From Paenibacillus camerounensis (GTDB lineage: Bacteria; Bacillota; Bacilli; Paenibacillales; Paenibacillaceae), in contig NZ_CCDG010000084.1 of the NCBI RefSeq assembly GCF_000723885.1, positions 1 to 63,496 on the forward strand: a stretch of 63,496 bases of DNA, written 5' to 3'. Below, in pieces: positions 36,666-44,734 of the stretch. The notes under the pieces were generated by a model. It was given only the letters and a program-made list of their open reading frames with translations. It had not been told where the DNA came from and did no database searches. A program made the translations under genes and the position numbers. Numbering within the stretch: the first letter of the stretch is position 1; each line of letters opens with the position of its first letter.

Positions 36666-36854
36666 AAATCCTGCGATGTACGTTACGGTTGCTCGTTGTT
36701 TTGAACCAATGATAATGTCTTGGGAGACTTATTACGGAGCGCGGCTGAACAGCCCTGTCTATATGACCTGGGGAATTCAAAAACGTCTTCTGCGGTCACC
36801 CACCTGCTCTAGCAGGTTCAGAAGACACTGTAGCCGGACGGCATAGGCGGGTTT
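36666..36854 (+). ncRNA. ssrS: Probable 6S RNA
   Basis: A roughly 190-nt non-coding unit between a strong promoter and a strong terminator. The 5' end AAATCCTGCGATGTACGTTA, then GAACCAATGATAAT and TTGGGAG, resembles the 5' half of B. subtilis 6S-1 (CCTGCGGTGT, GAGCC, ATAATTTTTATAAATGGGAG) as I remember it. AAATCC can pair with GGGTTT (36849-36854) as a closing stem. A long hairpin GTCTTCTG ... CAGAAGAC with inner ACCTGC / GCAGGT forms the distal arm. 6S RNA mimics an open promoter and sequesters sigma-A RNA polymerase. Ends are approximate; identification is by memory of the consensus. Confidence 0.72.
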
Positions 36855-36869
36855 TCTACTGATTTTGAC

Positions 36870-36918
36870 AAGGTGCCCTGTATCCCGCTTACCCGCGGGG
36901 GAACGGGGCGCCTTTTTT
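36870..36918 (+). terminator. Terminator of the 6S RNA transcript
   Basis: AAGGTGCCCTG (36870-36880) pairs with CGGGGCGCCTT (36904-36914), inner CCCGC / GCGGG, then TTTTTT. Confidence 0.88.
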
Positions 36919-37063
36919 GTTGCTGAGCCTTCTTGGAAACGGTGTCTGCGGGTGCCTTTCTTACATAGAAGAACACAGGAAAGTGAGCATTGCTCTTTTG
37001 TTCCTGGATTAAGAATGTTACACTGATAATAATGAACTTGGGATTAAAAGAGGGGGAAATATT

Positions 37064-37453
37064 TTGTCGCTCAAAAGAACATTGGTCGGTATATTCCGCA
37101 GTCATGACGGAACAAGCGACCGTGCAAAGGATCCGGCATTAAAGACACGCTATTACACTCTTTCGAAAGACAAGGCATGGGATGAAGTGTCCTCGACACT
37201 GAAGAAGGTACCCGGTTACAGAGTGCTGCATGAGGTTCAATCTGTAGGGGAAATTACCCTGGAGAAAAGAACGGGGTTCGGCCGTACGCTCGATATCACT
37301 GTATCCGTGCTGAACACCTCTCCCGTACGCTGCGGTATTGATATATATTCCGCATCCCGAGGATCGCTTGGCGACCTGGGTGCCAACTATCGTGTCATTC
37401 AGCGTCTGTATGATTCGCTGGACAAGAAGCTGGGCAAGTACAAGACGGATTAA
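37064..37453 (+). CDS. DUF1499-like conserved protein
   Basis: 129 residues, soluble. DKAWDEVSSTLKKVPGYRVLHE, then FGRTLDITVSVLN and the C-terminal IDIYSASRGSLGDLGANYRVIQRL follow the DUF1499 pattern (SaSR-x-G-x-x-DlG-x-Nyr). Function unknown. TTG start after AGGGGGAAA. The tail LYDSLDKKLGKYK is basic. It ends at a bidirectional terminator shared with tpx. Confidence 0.72.
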   Translation: MSLKRTLVGIFRSHDGTSDRAKDPALKTRYYTLSKDKAWDEVSSTLKKVPGYRVLHEVQSVGEITLEKRTGFGRTLDITVSVLNTSPVRCGIDIYSASRGSLGDLGANYRVIQRLYDSLDKKLGKYKTD

Positions 37454-37524
37454 TAAACCGCGGGACCTGGTTGTCCGGTGTTTGTATGCGGTTCCGGTAA
37501 CTGATAATATAGGATGCCATTACA

Positions 37525-37562
37525 AAAAAAGCGGCGGAAGGAAAGCCTTCTGCCGCTTTTTT
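37525..37562. terminator. Bidirectional terminator between DUF1499-like gene and tpx
   Basis: AAAAAAGCGGCGGAAGG / CCTTCTGCCGCTTTTTT with an AAAG loop; A run on one side and T run on the other. Confidence 0.92.
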
Positions 37563-37598
37563 AACATATCGTAACCTTGGTATACAGGGTTCGCGGGA

Positions 37599-38117
37599 CT
37601 ACAGCAATTCTTTGACTGCGGCAATCGCTGCATCGTAATTCGGATGCTCGGACATTTCGCCAAGGTATTCGGTGTAGGTTAATTTGTTATTTTTGTCGAT
37701 AACGAAGATGGAGCGCATGTCCAGACGGAATTCCTTGATCAGTACGCCGTAAGCTTGTCCGAAGGCTGCCTCCTTGTGATCTGAAAGGGTAATGACCCGG
37801 TCAATACCGGCGGCACCGCACCAGCGGGCCTGTGCAAACGGCAGATCTGTGCTGATTGTGAGGATAACCACATCGTCCCCGAGCTCTGCGGCTTCGCTGT
37901 TGAAACGGCGGGTCTGGGCGTCGCATACGCCTGTGTCCAGGGAAGGCACGACACTGATCAGCTTGATTTTGCCGGCATAATCACTAAGTGATGCATTCTC
38001 CAGCAGGTTCTTGCTTACCGTGAAGTCTGGAGCGCTGTCCCCGGCTTTGAGTTCGGGTCCAACGAGAGTAATCGGATTGCCCTTAAATGTGGCTACACCT
38101 GTTCTTTCTTGCGTCAT
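37599..38117 (-). CDS. tpx: Thiol peroxidase
   Basis: 172 residues, atypical 2-Cys peroxiredoxin reducing lipid and hydrogen peroxides with thioredoxin. Peroxidatic C65 is in PSLDTGVCDAQTRRFN, resolving C100 in ARWCGAAG, 35 residues apart as in the family. The N-terminal FKGNPITLVGP is standard. Cytosolic. AGGAGGAAACAAGGAC precedes the ATG. It diverges from the rhomboid gene. Confidence 0.96.
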   Translation of the reverse strand: MTQERTGVATFKGNPITLVGPELKAGDSAPDFTVSKNLLENASLSDYAGKIKLISVVPSLDTGVCDAQTRRFNSEAAELGDDVVILTISTDLPFAQARWCGAAGIDRVITLSDHKEAAFGQAYGVLIKEFRLDMRSIFVIDKNNKLTYTEYLGEMSEHPNYDAAIAAVKELL

Positions 38118-38228
38118 GTCCTTGTTTCCTCCTCAGATTGCTATATTGGATTGTTACTGCCAGAATAAATTATAATCGTTTTATAAGGTTGATGTCCAAC
38201 CGGACAACATACATAAAGGATGGGTGCT

Positions 38229-38855
38229 ATGATCTTCATACGTTACGAAAACTGGAAAAGCTATCTGCGGTACTATCCCGTAACCGTGATTCTCCTGCTG
38301 GCCAATCTCCTGATGTTTATCGTGGTTTCGCTTAACGGCGGCTCCACCAATCTGGATACACTGGTGAAATTCGGCGCAGTGGTAGATAACGGGCCGGAAA
38401 AAGAAGAGCTGTGGCGTTATTTCGCTGCTATGTTTTTGCATAACGGATTCTCTCATTTATTCTTCAACAGCTTTTCGCTGCTTGTGTTTGCTCCGCCGCT
38501 GGAGCGGCTGCTGGGCTGGTGGCGTTATATGATTCTGTACGTTATCGGCGGATTTTTGGCTAATGTGCTGTCGGTTGCGCTCGGTACAACACCTGAAGCC
38601 TATACGGCCACGGTATCTGTTGGCGCTTCAGGCGCGATCTATGCCATCTATGGCGCCTTCCTCTACATTGCCGTCCTGCAGCGCGGGATGATGGATGAGG
38701 GCTCGCGTAAGACGCTGTACGGGCTGCTTGTCATGGGGATTGTGATGTCCTTTGTAACGCCTTATGTTAATTGGCTTGCCCATTTGGGCGGACTGGTTGC
38801 CGGATTTTTCCTGTACGGGCTTATAATCCGGCTTTTAAAAAGAAGCAGGCGATAG
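38229..38855 (+). CDS. Rhomboid family intramembrane serine protease
   Basis: 208 residues with six membrane helices. Catalytic Ser134 lies in GASGAIYAIYG and His185 in NWLAHLGGLVAG; His71, His76 and Asn80 in LHNGFSHLFFN form the oxyanion region. The minimal six-helix form is typical of Firmicutes. The ATG at 38220 overlaps the AAAGGA site, whereas 38229 lies 8 nt after it, so 38229 is chosen. A LysR regulator gene starts 13 nt after the stop, its ribosome site overlapping the stop codon, suggesting co-transcription. Substrates unknown. Confidence 0.93.
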   Translation: MIFIRYENWKSYLRYYPVTVILLLANLLMFIVVSLNGGSTNLDTLVKFGAVVDNGPEKEELWRYFAAMFLHNGFSHLFFNSFSLLVFAPPLERLLGWWRYMILYVIGGFLANVLSVALGTTPEAYTATVSVGASGAIYAIYGAFLYIAVLQRGMMDEGSRKTLYGLLVMGIVMSFVTPYVNWLAHLGGLVAGFFLYGLIIRLLKRSRR

Positions 38856-38868
38856 GAGAGGTTGGACA

Positions 38869-39780
38869 GTGGAACTTAGACAGCTGCAGTATTTTTTGAA
38901 GGTTGCGCAAAAAGAGCATGTCACCAAGGCTGCGGAAGAGCTGCATGTGGCCCAGTCGGCGGTAAGCCGCCAGATTCACCAGCTGGAGCAGGAGCTTGGA
39001 GTAGATTTGTTTATGCAAAAAGGCCGCAATCTGCAGCTTACTCCTGTTGGCCAGCTGTTCTGCAAGAGGGTAGAAACGCTCCTGAAGGATCTGGAACGTT
39101 CAGTAGCAGAGGTGCATGAATTTCTGGACCCGGAGCTGGGTGAAATCCGTATAGGGTTTCCCCACAGTCTGGGGACACACCTGATTCCTTCCATTGTGGC
39201 GGAATTCCGGCGGATGTATCCTAATGTCAGATTCCGCTTCAAACAGGGGACATATGCATCCCTGATCAAGGATGTGGTATCTGGGGAAGTGGACCTTGCC
39301 TTTATCTCCCCGTTTCCGGAGAATGACGGCCAGGTTGCCGGAGATATTGTGATGACCGAGGAGCTGTTCGCGATATTGCCGCAGCATCATCCGCTCGCGG
39401 GTGAAGAGGTGCTCCGGCTGGAGCAGCTGGCGGGCGAGAAGTTTGTCCTGTTCAGCCAGGGCTACTCGCTCAGGCCGATTGTGTGGCAGGCGTGTATTGA
39501 GGCCGGCTTTAAGCCTCAGATTGCCTTTGAAGGGGGGGAGACGGATACTATCCGGGGCCTTGTGGCCGCAGGTATGGGGGTCAGCCTCCTTCCGGAAACG
39601 GCGCTGTACCAGACCAATCCGATGCAGCCTGCCCAGGTCAGGGTGGTTGAACCGGCTGTTACGCGGACGGTGGGCATTATTCACCGCAGTGACGGCAAGC
39701 TGCCGCTGGTAGCCAGATCCTTCCGCACGTTCCTGCTGACCTATTTCAAGGATTACAACAAAACCCCGGAAGGCTGTTAG
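38869..39780 (+). CDS. LysR family transcriptional regulator
   Basis: 303 residues. N-terminal winged HTH: MELRQLQYFLKVAQKEHVTKAAEELHVAQSAVSRQI (split here as two parts, residues 1-18 and 19-36). The C-terminal ligand domain starts at about residue 90 with IRIGFPHSLGTHLIPSI. GTG start, AGGAGA about 9 nt upstream. LysR genes usually control a divergent neighbour, but here the gene follows the rhomboid gene in the same direction, so the target is not obvious. Similar to GltC/CynR-type proteins. Confidence 0.9.
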   Translation: MELRQLQYFLKVAQKEHVTKAAEELHVAQSAVSRQIHQLEQELGVDLFMQKGRNLQLTPVGQLFCKRVETLLKDLERSVAEVHEFLDPELGEIRIGFPHSLGTHLIPSIVAEFRRMYPNVRFRFKQGTYASLIKDVVSGEVDLAFISPFPENDGQVAGDIVMTEELFAILPQHHPLAGEEVLRLEQLAGEKFVLFSQGYSLRPIVWQACIEAGFKPQIAFEGGETDTIRGLVAAGMGVSLLPETALYQTNPMQPAQVRVVEPAVTRTVGIIHRSDGKLPLVARSFRTFLLTYFKDYNKTPEGC

Positions 39781-39794
39781 CCTCCCGGGGTTTT
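39760..39794 (+). terminator. Terminator overlapping the LysR stop codon
   Basis: AAAACCCCGG / CCGGGGTTTT (39760-39769/39785-39794), inner AGGCT / AGCCT. The stop codon lies inside the loop region. Confidence 0.85.
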
Positions 39795-39824
39795 ATTGTT
39801 GTAACATATGCAATTGCCAGCCGG

Positions 39825-40490
39825 TTAATCCCGGTTGCCGAGGAACATGGTAATCAGGCGCAGAAGCTCGAGCAGCGATACCAGGGCGGCGGCCACATAA
39901 GTCAGGGCGGCGGCATTCAGTACCTTAGCTACACCGCGTTCTTCCTCATTGCGGATAAAGCCCTGCTCAACCATTACCTGACGGGCACGGTTGCTGGCGT
40001 TAAATTCTACAGGCAATGTAACAAGCTGGAAGGCTACAGCTGCCGAGAAGAAGATGATGCCAAGCCCGATAAGATTAGTTGCGCTGAAAATGAAGCCTGC
40101 CAGCAGCATGAACGGGGCCACACCTGAAGCGAAGTTAACGACCGGGAACATCCGGTGGCGGAGCGTCAGCATAGGGTAATGCACTTTATGCTGGATAGCA
40201 TGGCCGACCTCGTGACAGGCGACAGAGACGGCTGATATTGAGCTCTCATAATATACCGGCTCTGACAACCGGACTACACGGTTGATCGGATCGTAATGGT
40301 CAGACAGTGTTCCGCGGACCGGCTCGATCGGAACATCATGCAGCCCGTTCGCATCCAGCATCCGACGCGCGGCTTCGTAACCGGTCAAACCATTAACGTT
40401 CGCCACTTTTGCCCATTTATTAAAGGTGCCTTTAACTCTGAACTGGGCCCACAATGAAAACAGAAAGGCAACAATAACTAAGAAAAACAT
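39825..40490 (-). CDS. yugP: YugP-type zinc metallopeptidase
   Basis: 221 residues, PF04298. Zinc-binding H93-E-V-G-H97 in ACHEVGHAIQH; N-terminal hydrophobic segment, then two helices (about 120-165) and a C-terminal helix. Likely a membrane protease with the active site facing the cytosol. FNASNRARQVM is a family hallmark. The MerR gene ends 33 nt upstream on the same strand, so they may be co-transcribed. Function unknown. Confidence 0.92.
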   Translation of the reverse strand: MFFLVIVAFLFSLWAQFRVKGTFNKWAKVANVNGLTGYEAARRMLDANGLHDVPIEPVRGTLSDHYDPINRVVRLSEPVYYESSISAVSVACHEVGHAIQHKVHYPMLTLRHRMFPVVNFASGVAPFMLLAGFIFSATNLIGLGIIFFSAAVAFQLVTLPVEFNASNRARQVMVEQGFIRNEEERGVAKVLNAAALTYVAAALVSLLELLRLITMFLGNRD

Positions 40491-40523
40491 ATCTCATTCC
40501 TCCATCATGATGTGTGTAAGAAA

Positions 40524-40955
40524 TTACATTGGCGGATTCTGCGTCAGCAGAAGCTTGATCGCCTCCATGCAGGCAACGCCTTGCGGAATCAGGGCGGCAA
40601 GCGCGCGTCTGGCCTGTACAGGCTTAAGGCCGCTAATCATAGGCTCAAGTGCCTTAACCTCGCGTTCGAGACGCTGCATTTGAAGCTCAAGCTCCACGAG
40701 TTTATCCGAGACATCGGCCTCTGGAGCGGCTGCGTTCCATTTATCCATCATGGATTTGATTTCTTCCAATGAAAATTTCTCTTGCTTTAGCTGGTTAATA
40801 CGTTCTAAAGCGGTCAAGGTTTCATGGCTGTACAGCCTGTAGTTCTTCATGCTTCTTGATTCAGGGGCGATCAGACCGAGCTTCGTGTAATAATCGATGG
40901 TCCGTTCGCTTAAACTGGCAGCCTTGGCAAGCTCTCCAATCCGATAAAGGGTCAT
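40524..40955 (-). CDS. MerR family transcriptional regulator
   Basis: 143 residues. YRIGELAKAASLSERTIDYY is the MerR HTH, then wing residues KNYRLYSHE and a long dimerisation helix. No ligand-binding cysteine pattern for metals is visible (only one Cys, near the C-terminus). The promoter has an 18-nt spacer, typical of MerR autoregulation. A three-codon frame ATG GGG ATA TGA ends across the start codon, which may couple initiation. Probably regulates itself and yugP, or acts on the facing region; inference. Confidence 0.85.
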   Translation of the reverse strand: MTLYRIGELAKAASLSERTIDYYTKLGLIAPESRSMKNYRLYSHETLTALERINQLKQEKFSLEEIKSMMDKWNAAAPEADVSDKLVELELQMQRLEREVKALEPMISGLKPVQARRALAALIPQGVACMEAIKLLLTQNPPM

Positions 40956-41035
40956 ATCCCCATCTCAGTTCACCTCGCTGTTTAAACCTCCTGCTGTGTA
41001 ATGCGGAAGATTTGAATAAGAATATCTATATTAAA

Positions 41036-41065
41036 ATGATACCAAAAGTCGAACCGTACAGTCAA
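41036..41065 (-). promoter_or_regulatory. Promoter of the MerR gene
   Basis: Read leftward: TTGACT (41065-41060), 18-nt spacer containing GTACGG, TATCAT (41041-41036). Long spacers are typical of promoters controlled by MerR proteins. A TACTTTAAGTA dyad lies upstream at 41076-41086. Confidence 0.5.
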
Positions 41066-41089
41066 ACGTCATGCTTACTTTAAGTATAT

Positions 41090-41389
41090 GCTGTATTGGA
41101 ATAAAGAATACCGTATAGATAAAGTGTGAATATGACATAATGATGTTATGTATATTGGAGGAGTGACTAAGCCGGGATGCTTACTTCAATTTATTAGTAG
41201 CATGTTTAGTCTGGCTTGCTAATAAAAATACATTAAAAGAATGCGTGCGCGGTGTATGCGTTTACAAGATTAATGGCTCATAAAGTGCCAAACAGCAAAG
41301 AATAAGCTGCTACACTGCATTAACGCTGTCCAACTGTGTAGAAAACATGTCCTCACAAAATAAAAGGATAAACAAACAAAAAAATAGTC
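41090..41389. other. AT-rich intergenic stretch before amtB
   Basis: No gene supported. It holds possible weak stems (AAGCC with GGCTT and ATGCT with AGCAT around 41171-41220) and a GGAGGAG motif at about 41157 not followed by a usable frame. It may be a second, longer amtB leader or simply spacer. Confidence 0.4.
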
Positions 41390-41419
41390 TTGTCAATTTA
41401 CCTGACTTCTGATTATAAT
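41390..41419 (+). promoter_or_regulatory. amtB promoter
   Basis: TTGTCA (41390-41395), 18-nt spacer, TATAAT (41414-41419); predicted start near 41426. Confidence 0.7.
41391..41407 (+). promoter_or_regulatory. GlnR/TnrA box 1 (over the -35)
   Basis: TGTCAATTTACCTGACT matches TGTNAN7TNACA at 7 of 8 defined bases. It overlaps the -35 of the amtB promoter. Confidence 0.6.
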
Positions 41420-41440
41420 GACATTAAGAGTTTCACGCTT

Positions 41441-41457
41441 TGTTAGAAAATATAACA
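41441..41457 (+). promoter_or_regulatory. GlnR/TnrA box 2 (downstream of the start site)
   Basis: TGTTAGAAAATATAACA matches TGTNAN7TNACA at all defined bases. Centred about 23 nt after the predicted transcription start, a position suited to repression by GlnR when nitrogen is plentiful. Confidence 0.85.
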
Positions 41458-41475
41458 TTGGGGAGTGGGGTTAAG

Positions 41476-42867
41476 ATGAAAAAAAAGTTATTGATGATGT
41501 TTCTGGCCATGATCACCTTGATGATCTATCCGGTCAGCGCCTTTGCTGCTGAGGGTCCTGCAGCACCGGACCTGCAAATTGGACTGGATACGGCGTTTAC
41601 TTTCCTGGCATTCATCTTAGTATTCTTTATGCAATCGGGTTTTGCACTGCTGGAAGCCGGTTCGGTCCGGATGAAGAATGCCGGCCACGTAGCCGGTAAG
41701 ACTGTACTGACGCTGGCTATCGCCAGCTTGTGCTTCTGGGCTGTCGGCTTTGCCTTTGGCTTCGGTAACGGTAACGGCTTAATCGGACTTGATGGTTTCT
41801 TCTATGGTGGAGATTCGATGTCCGCAGCTTTTGAGTCACTGGCCTTCTCCGATGTAACGCTTAACACGAAATTCCTGTTCCAGATGGCTTTCGCAGCAGT
41901 ATCCCTGGCTATCGTATCCGGCGGTATGGCTGAGCGTGCCAAGCTGAGTGTGTACATTATCTTCGGCATTCTGTTCTCCGTCATTATCTATCCGGTTGTG
42001 GCTCACTGGGTGTGGGGCGGCGGCTGGTTGGCTAACCTCGAAATGCAGGACTATGCAGGTTCTACAGTAGTCCATCTTACTGGTGCTACTGCAGCAGTAG
42101 TTGCAACAATATTGCTTAAGCCTCGTCTTGGCAAGTTTAACAAAGAAGGCAAACCGGTTATTATCCCGGGTCACAACCAAGTATTCACCGTACTCGGTGT
42201 AATCATTCTCTGGTTCGGCTGGTTCGGCTTCAACCCTGGTAGTGCATTGACCCCTATGGGCGGTTTCTTCGGACACGTAGCACTGACTACTAACATTGCA
42301 GCTGCTGCCGGCGGTCTGGCTGCACTGGTTGCTTCCTGGCTGTACTTCGGTAAATCTGACATTCCAGCAATGCTGAACGGCGTTCTGGCTGCACTTGTTG
42401 CAATCACAGGAGCCTGCGCATTCGTAGAACCTTGGGCAGCGATTGTTATCGGTCTTGTTGCAGGTGCTTTCACCTTTATGACTTCGCAGTGGCTGGAACG
42501 CGCTGGTCTTGATGATCCAATCTATGCTTTCTCTGTACACGGTATTGCAGGTATGTGGGGCGCGTTGTCCACAGGACTCTTCGCAGCACCTGATCTGATT
42601 GAACAAGGAGGACTTGTTGGTAAAGCAGGCTTGTTCTACGGCGGCGGCTTACACCAGTTGGGTGTTCAGGCGCTGGGTGTTGTCGGAACCTTCGCATTCG
42701 TAGCTGTACTATCCTTCGTAATCCTCTATGTTATGAAGATGGTGATGGGTATCCGCGTAACAGAAGAAGAAGAATTGATGGGTCTGGATATCAGCGAGCA
42801 CGGTACTTACGGTTACCCTGAGCAGATGAAGCTGATCACAGATTCAGAATCCAAAACCCAAAAGTAA
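41476..42867 (+). CDS. amtB: Ammonium transporter
   Basis: 463 residues. Cleavable signal peptide (MKKKLLMMFLAMITLMIYPV, cut near AFA-AEG) then eleven membrane helices. Amt family segments include MQSGFALLEAGSVRMKN, HWVWGGGWLANL, HLTGATAAVVATILLKPRLG, HGIAGMWGALSTG and the pore histidines in these motifs. Conducts ammonium at low supply. An upstream in-frame TTG at 41440 lies across the GlnR box and is not a start; ATG at 41476 has a GGAGTGGGG site. No glnK follows; instead a GlnD-like nucleotidyltransferase gene begins 38 nt later. Confidence 0.96.
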   Translation: MKKKLLMMFLAMITLMIYPVSAFAAEGPAAPDLQIGLDTAFTFLAFILVFFMQSGFALLEAGSVRMKNAGHVAGKTVLTLAIASLCFWAVGFAFGFGNGNGLIGLDGFFYGGDSMSAAFESLAFSDVTLNTKFLFQMAFAAVSLAIVSGGMAERAKLSVYIIFGILFSVIIYPVVAHWVWGGGWLANLEMQDYAGSTVVHLTGATAAVVATILLKPRLGKFNKEGKPVIIPGHNQVFTVLGVIILWFGWFGFNPGSALTPMGGFFGHVALTTNIAAAAGGLAALVASWLYFGKSDIPAMLNGVLAALVAITGACAFVEPWAAIVIGLVAGAFTFMTSQWLERAGLDDPIYAFSVHGIAGMWGALSTGLFAAPDLIEQGGLVGKAGLFYGGGLHQLGVQALGVVGTFAFVAVLSFVILYVMKMVMGIRVTEEEELMGLDISEHGTYGYPEQMKLITDSESKTQK

Positions 42868-42905
42868 ATTACATTTATAATAAACACTGACGGGGGGCGG
42901 ACCGG

Positions 42906-43988
42906 GTGGCCGGGATGGAACGGACAGAGTGGAATAAAGATGAGAGATTACTATCCATCACAACGGCCGGTTCGCCGCAGGAGCTTAGAGGCAGGCGTGC
43001 CGCCTGCCAGCAGGCCCTTCTGAAGCAGTTAAATGTGATTCCGATTGAGGAATGGGTGTCCCGTGTCAATGCAATGCATGATATGGTTGCAGCGGCGGCA
43101 GTTAACATTTGTGAGGCGCAGATGAAGGAGGCGGGCTACGGCCCGCCTCCTTGCGCCTATTCCTTTATTGTTTTCGGCAGCGCGGGCAGAGAGGAATCCA
43201 CCCTTTGGAGTGATCAGGATAACGGACTGATTGTGGAGGGAGAACCGGATGACCTGAAGCGGACTTATTTTACTGCATTTGGCGAGCTGCTCTCAGATGT
43301 ACTTGAAGCAGCGGGCTATGAGAAATGCGATGGCAGGGTGATGTGTTCTGAGCCGCTCTGGCGGAAGACCCTACCGGAATGGAAAGAACAGCTGAGCAGT
43401 TGGATGAGCCAGATGGAGTGGGAGCCTGTCCGCTATCTCATTATCGCTTCTGATATGAGGCATGTGGCAGGAAGTGCTGCGTTGTCGGCTGAATGGAGGG
43501 AAGCCTTTCAAGCCGGCTTTGCGGACAATGAGAAATTGACCACGGCGGTTCTGCGCAATACAGTCCGCCACAAAGCAACGCTGAATCTGCTTGGGCAGGT
43601 ACTCACAGAACGGTTCGGCGATTATGCCGGAGGCTTTGATATTAAATACGGAGTTTACATTCCGCTAGTTAATATAGTCAGGCATTTAGCCTTGCTGCAC
43701 GCGGTGCAGGACAGCTCTACTCTTAAGCGGATCGAAAGGCTGAGCGACCTTGATAAATATGAGCATCTCGAAGAGATAAGGGAGGCTTTCCTGACTGCAT
43801 TACGGATGCGGGTGAATACACCGTACACCGAACAGGACGGTCTTCTGTCGAGCAGTGATTATATTTCGGAGAATGATTTGAAGAATAAACAGCTTATGTC
43901 TGAGCTGCGTGAAAGCCTGCTGCTCGTCAGAAGGCTGCACAGGGCTTTGCAGCGCCAGCTCCGGTCAGCGGAAAGGAGGCAGTCATGA
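42906..43988 (+). CDS. GlnD-like putative nucleotidyltransferase (DUF294 family)
   Basis: 360 residues. N-terminal helical region, then a nucleotidyltransferase fold with FGSAGREESTLWSDQDNGLI: GS-x-GR-x-E at 91-97 and metal ligands D103 and D105. The C-terminal half (about 215-350) matches the DUF294 substrate-binding-like domain (RHKATLNLLGQ, GGFDIKYGVYIPLVNIVRHLAL). The fold is that of GlnD uridylyltransferases, but without HD or ACT domains. GTG start after GGGGGGCGG. It sits between amtB and a DnaQ-like exonuclease, overlapping the latter by 4 nt. A signalling role in nitrogen control is inference. Confidence 0.85.
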   Translation: MAGMERTEWNKDERLLSITTAGSPQELRGRRAACQQALLKQLNVIPIEEWVSRVNAMHDMVAAAAVNICEAQMKEAGYGPPPCAYSFIVFGSAGREESTLWSDQDNGLIVEGEPDDLKRTYFTAFGELLSDVLEAAGYEKCDGRVMCSEPLWRKTLPEWKEQLSSWMSQMEWEPVRYLIIASDMRHVAGSAALSAEWREAFQAGFADNEKLTTAVLRNTVRHKATLNLLGQVLTERFGDYAGGFDIKYGVYIPLVNIVRHLALLHAVQDSSTLKRIERLSDLDKYEHLEEIREAFLTALRMRVNTPYTEQDGLLSSSDYISENDLKNKQLMSELRESLLLVRRLHRALQRQLRSAERRQS

Positions 43989-44734
43989 AGGAGCCTAACA
44001 AGGGCGGCGGATTCTGGAACAATTTGCGGCAGGGCGGTATGCCATCCGCAATTGCATCAATCAGGGGCGGTGAATCCGCCCAGCAGACTGCGCAGCAGAT
44101 GGCTTTTATCAGGTCTCTGATGCGCGAGAAGCGGCGGCCTGAAGTGCTTCATACTCCGCTTTCCGAGCTGGAGACTGTGATTTTCGACCTCGAAACAACC
44201 GGATTTTCCCACCAGCACGGTGATGAGATCCTGTCATTTGGAGCAATCAAGGTAGTCGGTGAAGAGATTAAAGAGGATGAGTGCTTCTATACTCTGGTGA
44301 AATGCCAGTCGGCAATCCCTGAGAATATTACCAGGCTGACGGGAATCACTGAGGAGATGTCGGCATCTGCGCCTTCGTTAATTGACGGGCTTCATAATTT
44401 CATGACGTTTGTCGGGCAGCGTGTGCTGGTGGCGCATGGAAGCGCACATGACAAATCCTTTCTGAATGCGGCGTTATGGAAAACCTCCAAGGTGCAGCTT
44501 ACGCACCGGGTGCTGGACACAATGATGCTGGCCCGCTGGCTGGAGCCGCACCGCAGTAACTACACACTGGATGAATTGCTGGCAGTACATGAAATTCCCA
44601 TACAGGGACGCCATCATGCACTTGAGGATGCGAAGATGACCGCCCGTCTATGGGTCGACTATCTCCGCGAGATTGCAAGTAAACGCCAGGTGGATACACT
44701 GGGCGATCTGTATGCCTACTTGAGCAGAGCCTGA
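43985..44734 (+). CDS. DnaQ-like 3'-5' exonuclease
   Basis: 249 residues. About 55 N-terminal residues of unknown role precede a DEDDh exonuclease domain: ExoI D68-x-E70 (VIFDLETTGF), ExoII D156 (HGSAHDKSFLN) and ExoIII H210-x4-D215 (GRHHALEDA). Resembles the epsilon subunit of DNA polymerase III and PolC proofreading domains, here free-standing. ATG overlaps the preceding stop (ATGA). In proteobacteria, DUF294 and DnaQ-like genes often travel together next to a transporter gene. Its 3' end overlaps the convergent JAMM gene by 19 nt. Confidence 0.88.
   Translation: MKEPNKGGGFWNNLRQGGMPSAIASIRGGESAQQTAQQMAFIRSLMREKRRPEVLHTPLSELETVIFDLETTGFSHQHGDEILSFGAIKVVGEEIKEDECFYTLVKCQSAIPENITRLTGITEEMSASAPSLIDGLHNFMTFVGQRVLVAHGSAHDKSFLNAALWKTSKVQLTHRVLDTMMLARWLEPHRSNYTLDELLAVHEIPIQGRHHALEDAKMTARLWVDYLREIASKRQVDTLGDLYAYLSRA

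Noticed and set aside
36666..36854. tmRNA or T-box
   Set aside because: ACGTTACGG looks like a tmRNA start, but no tag frame or CCA-type end follows; no aminoacyl-tRNA synthetase or amino acid gene is downstream.
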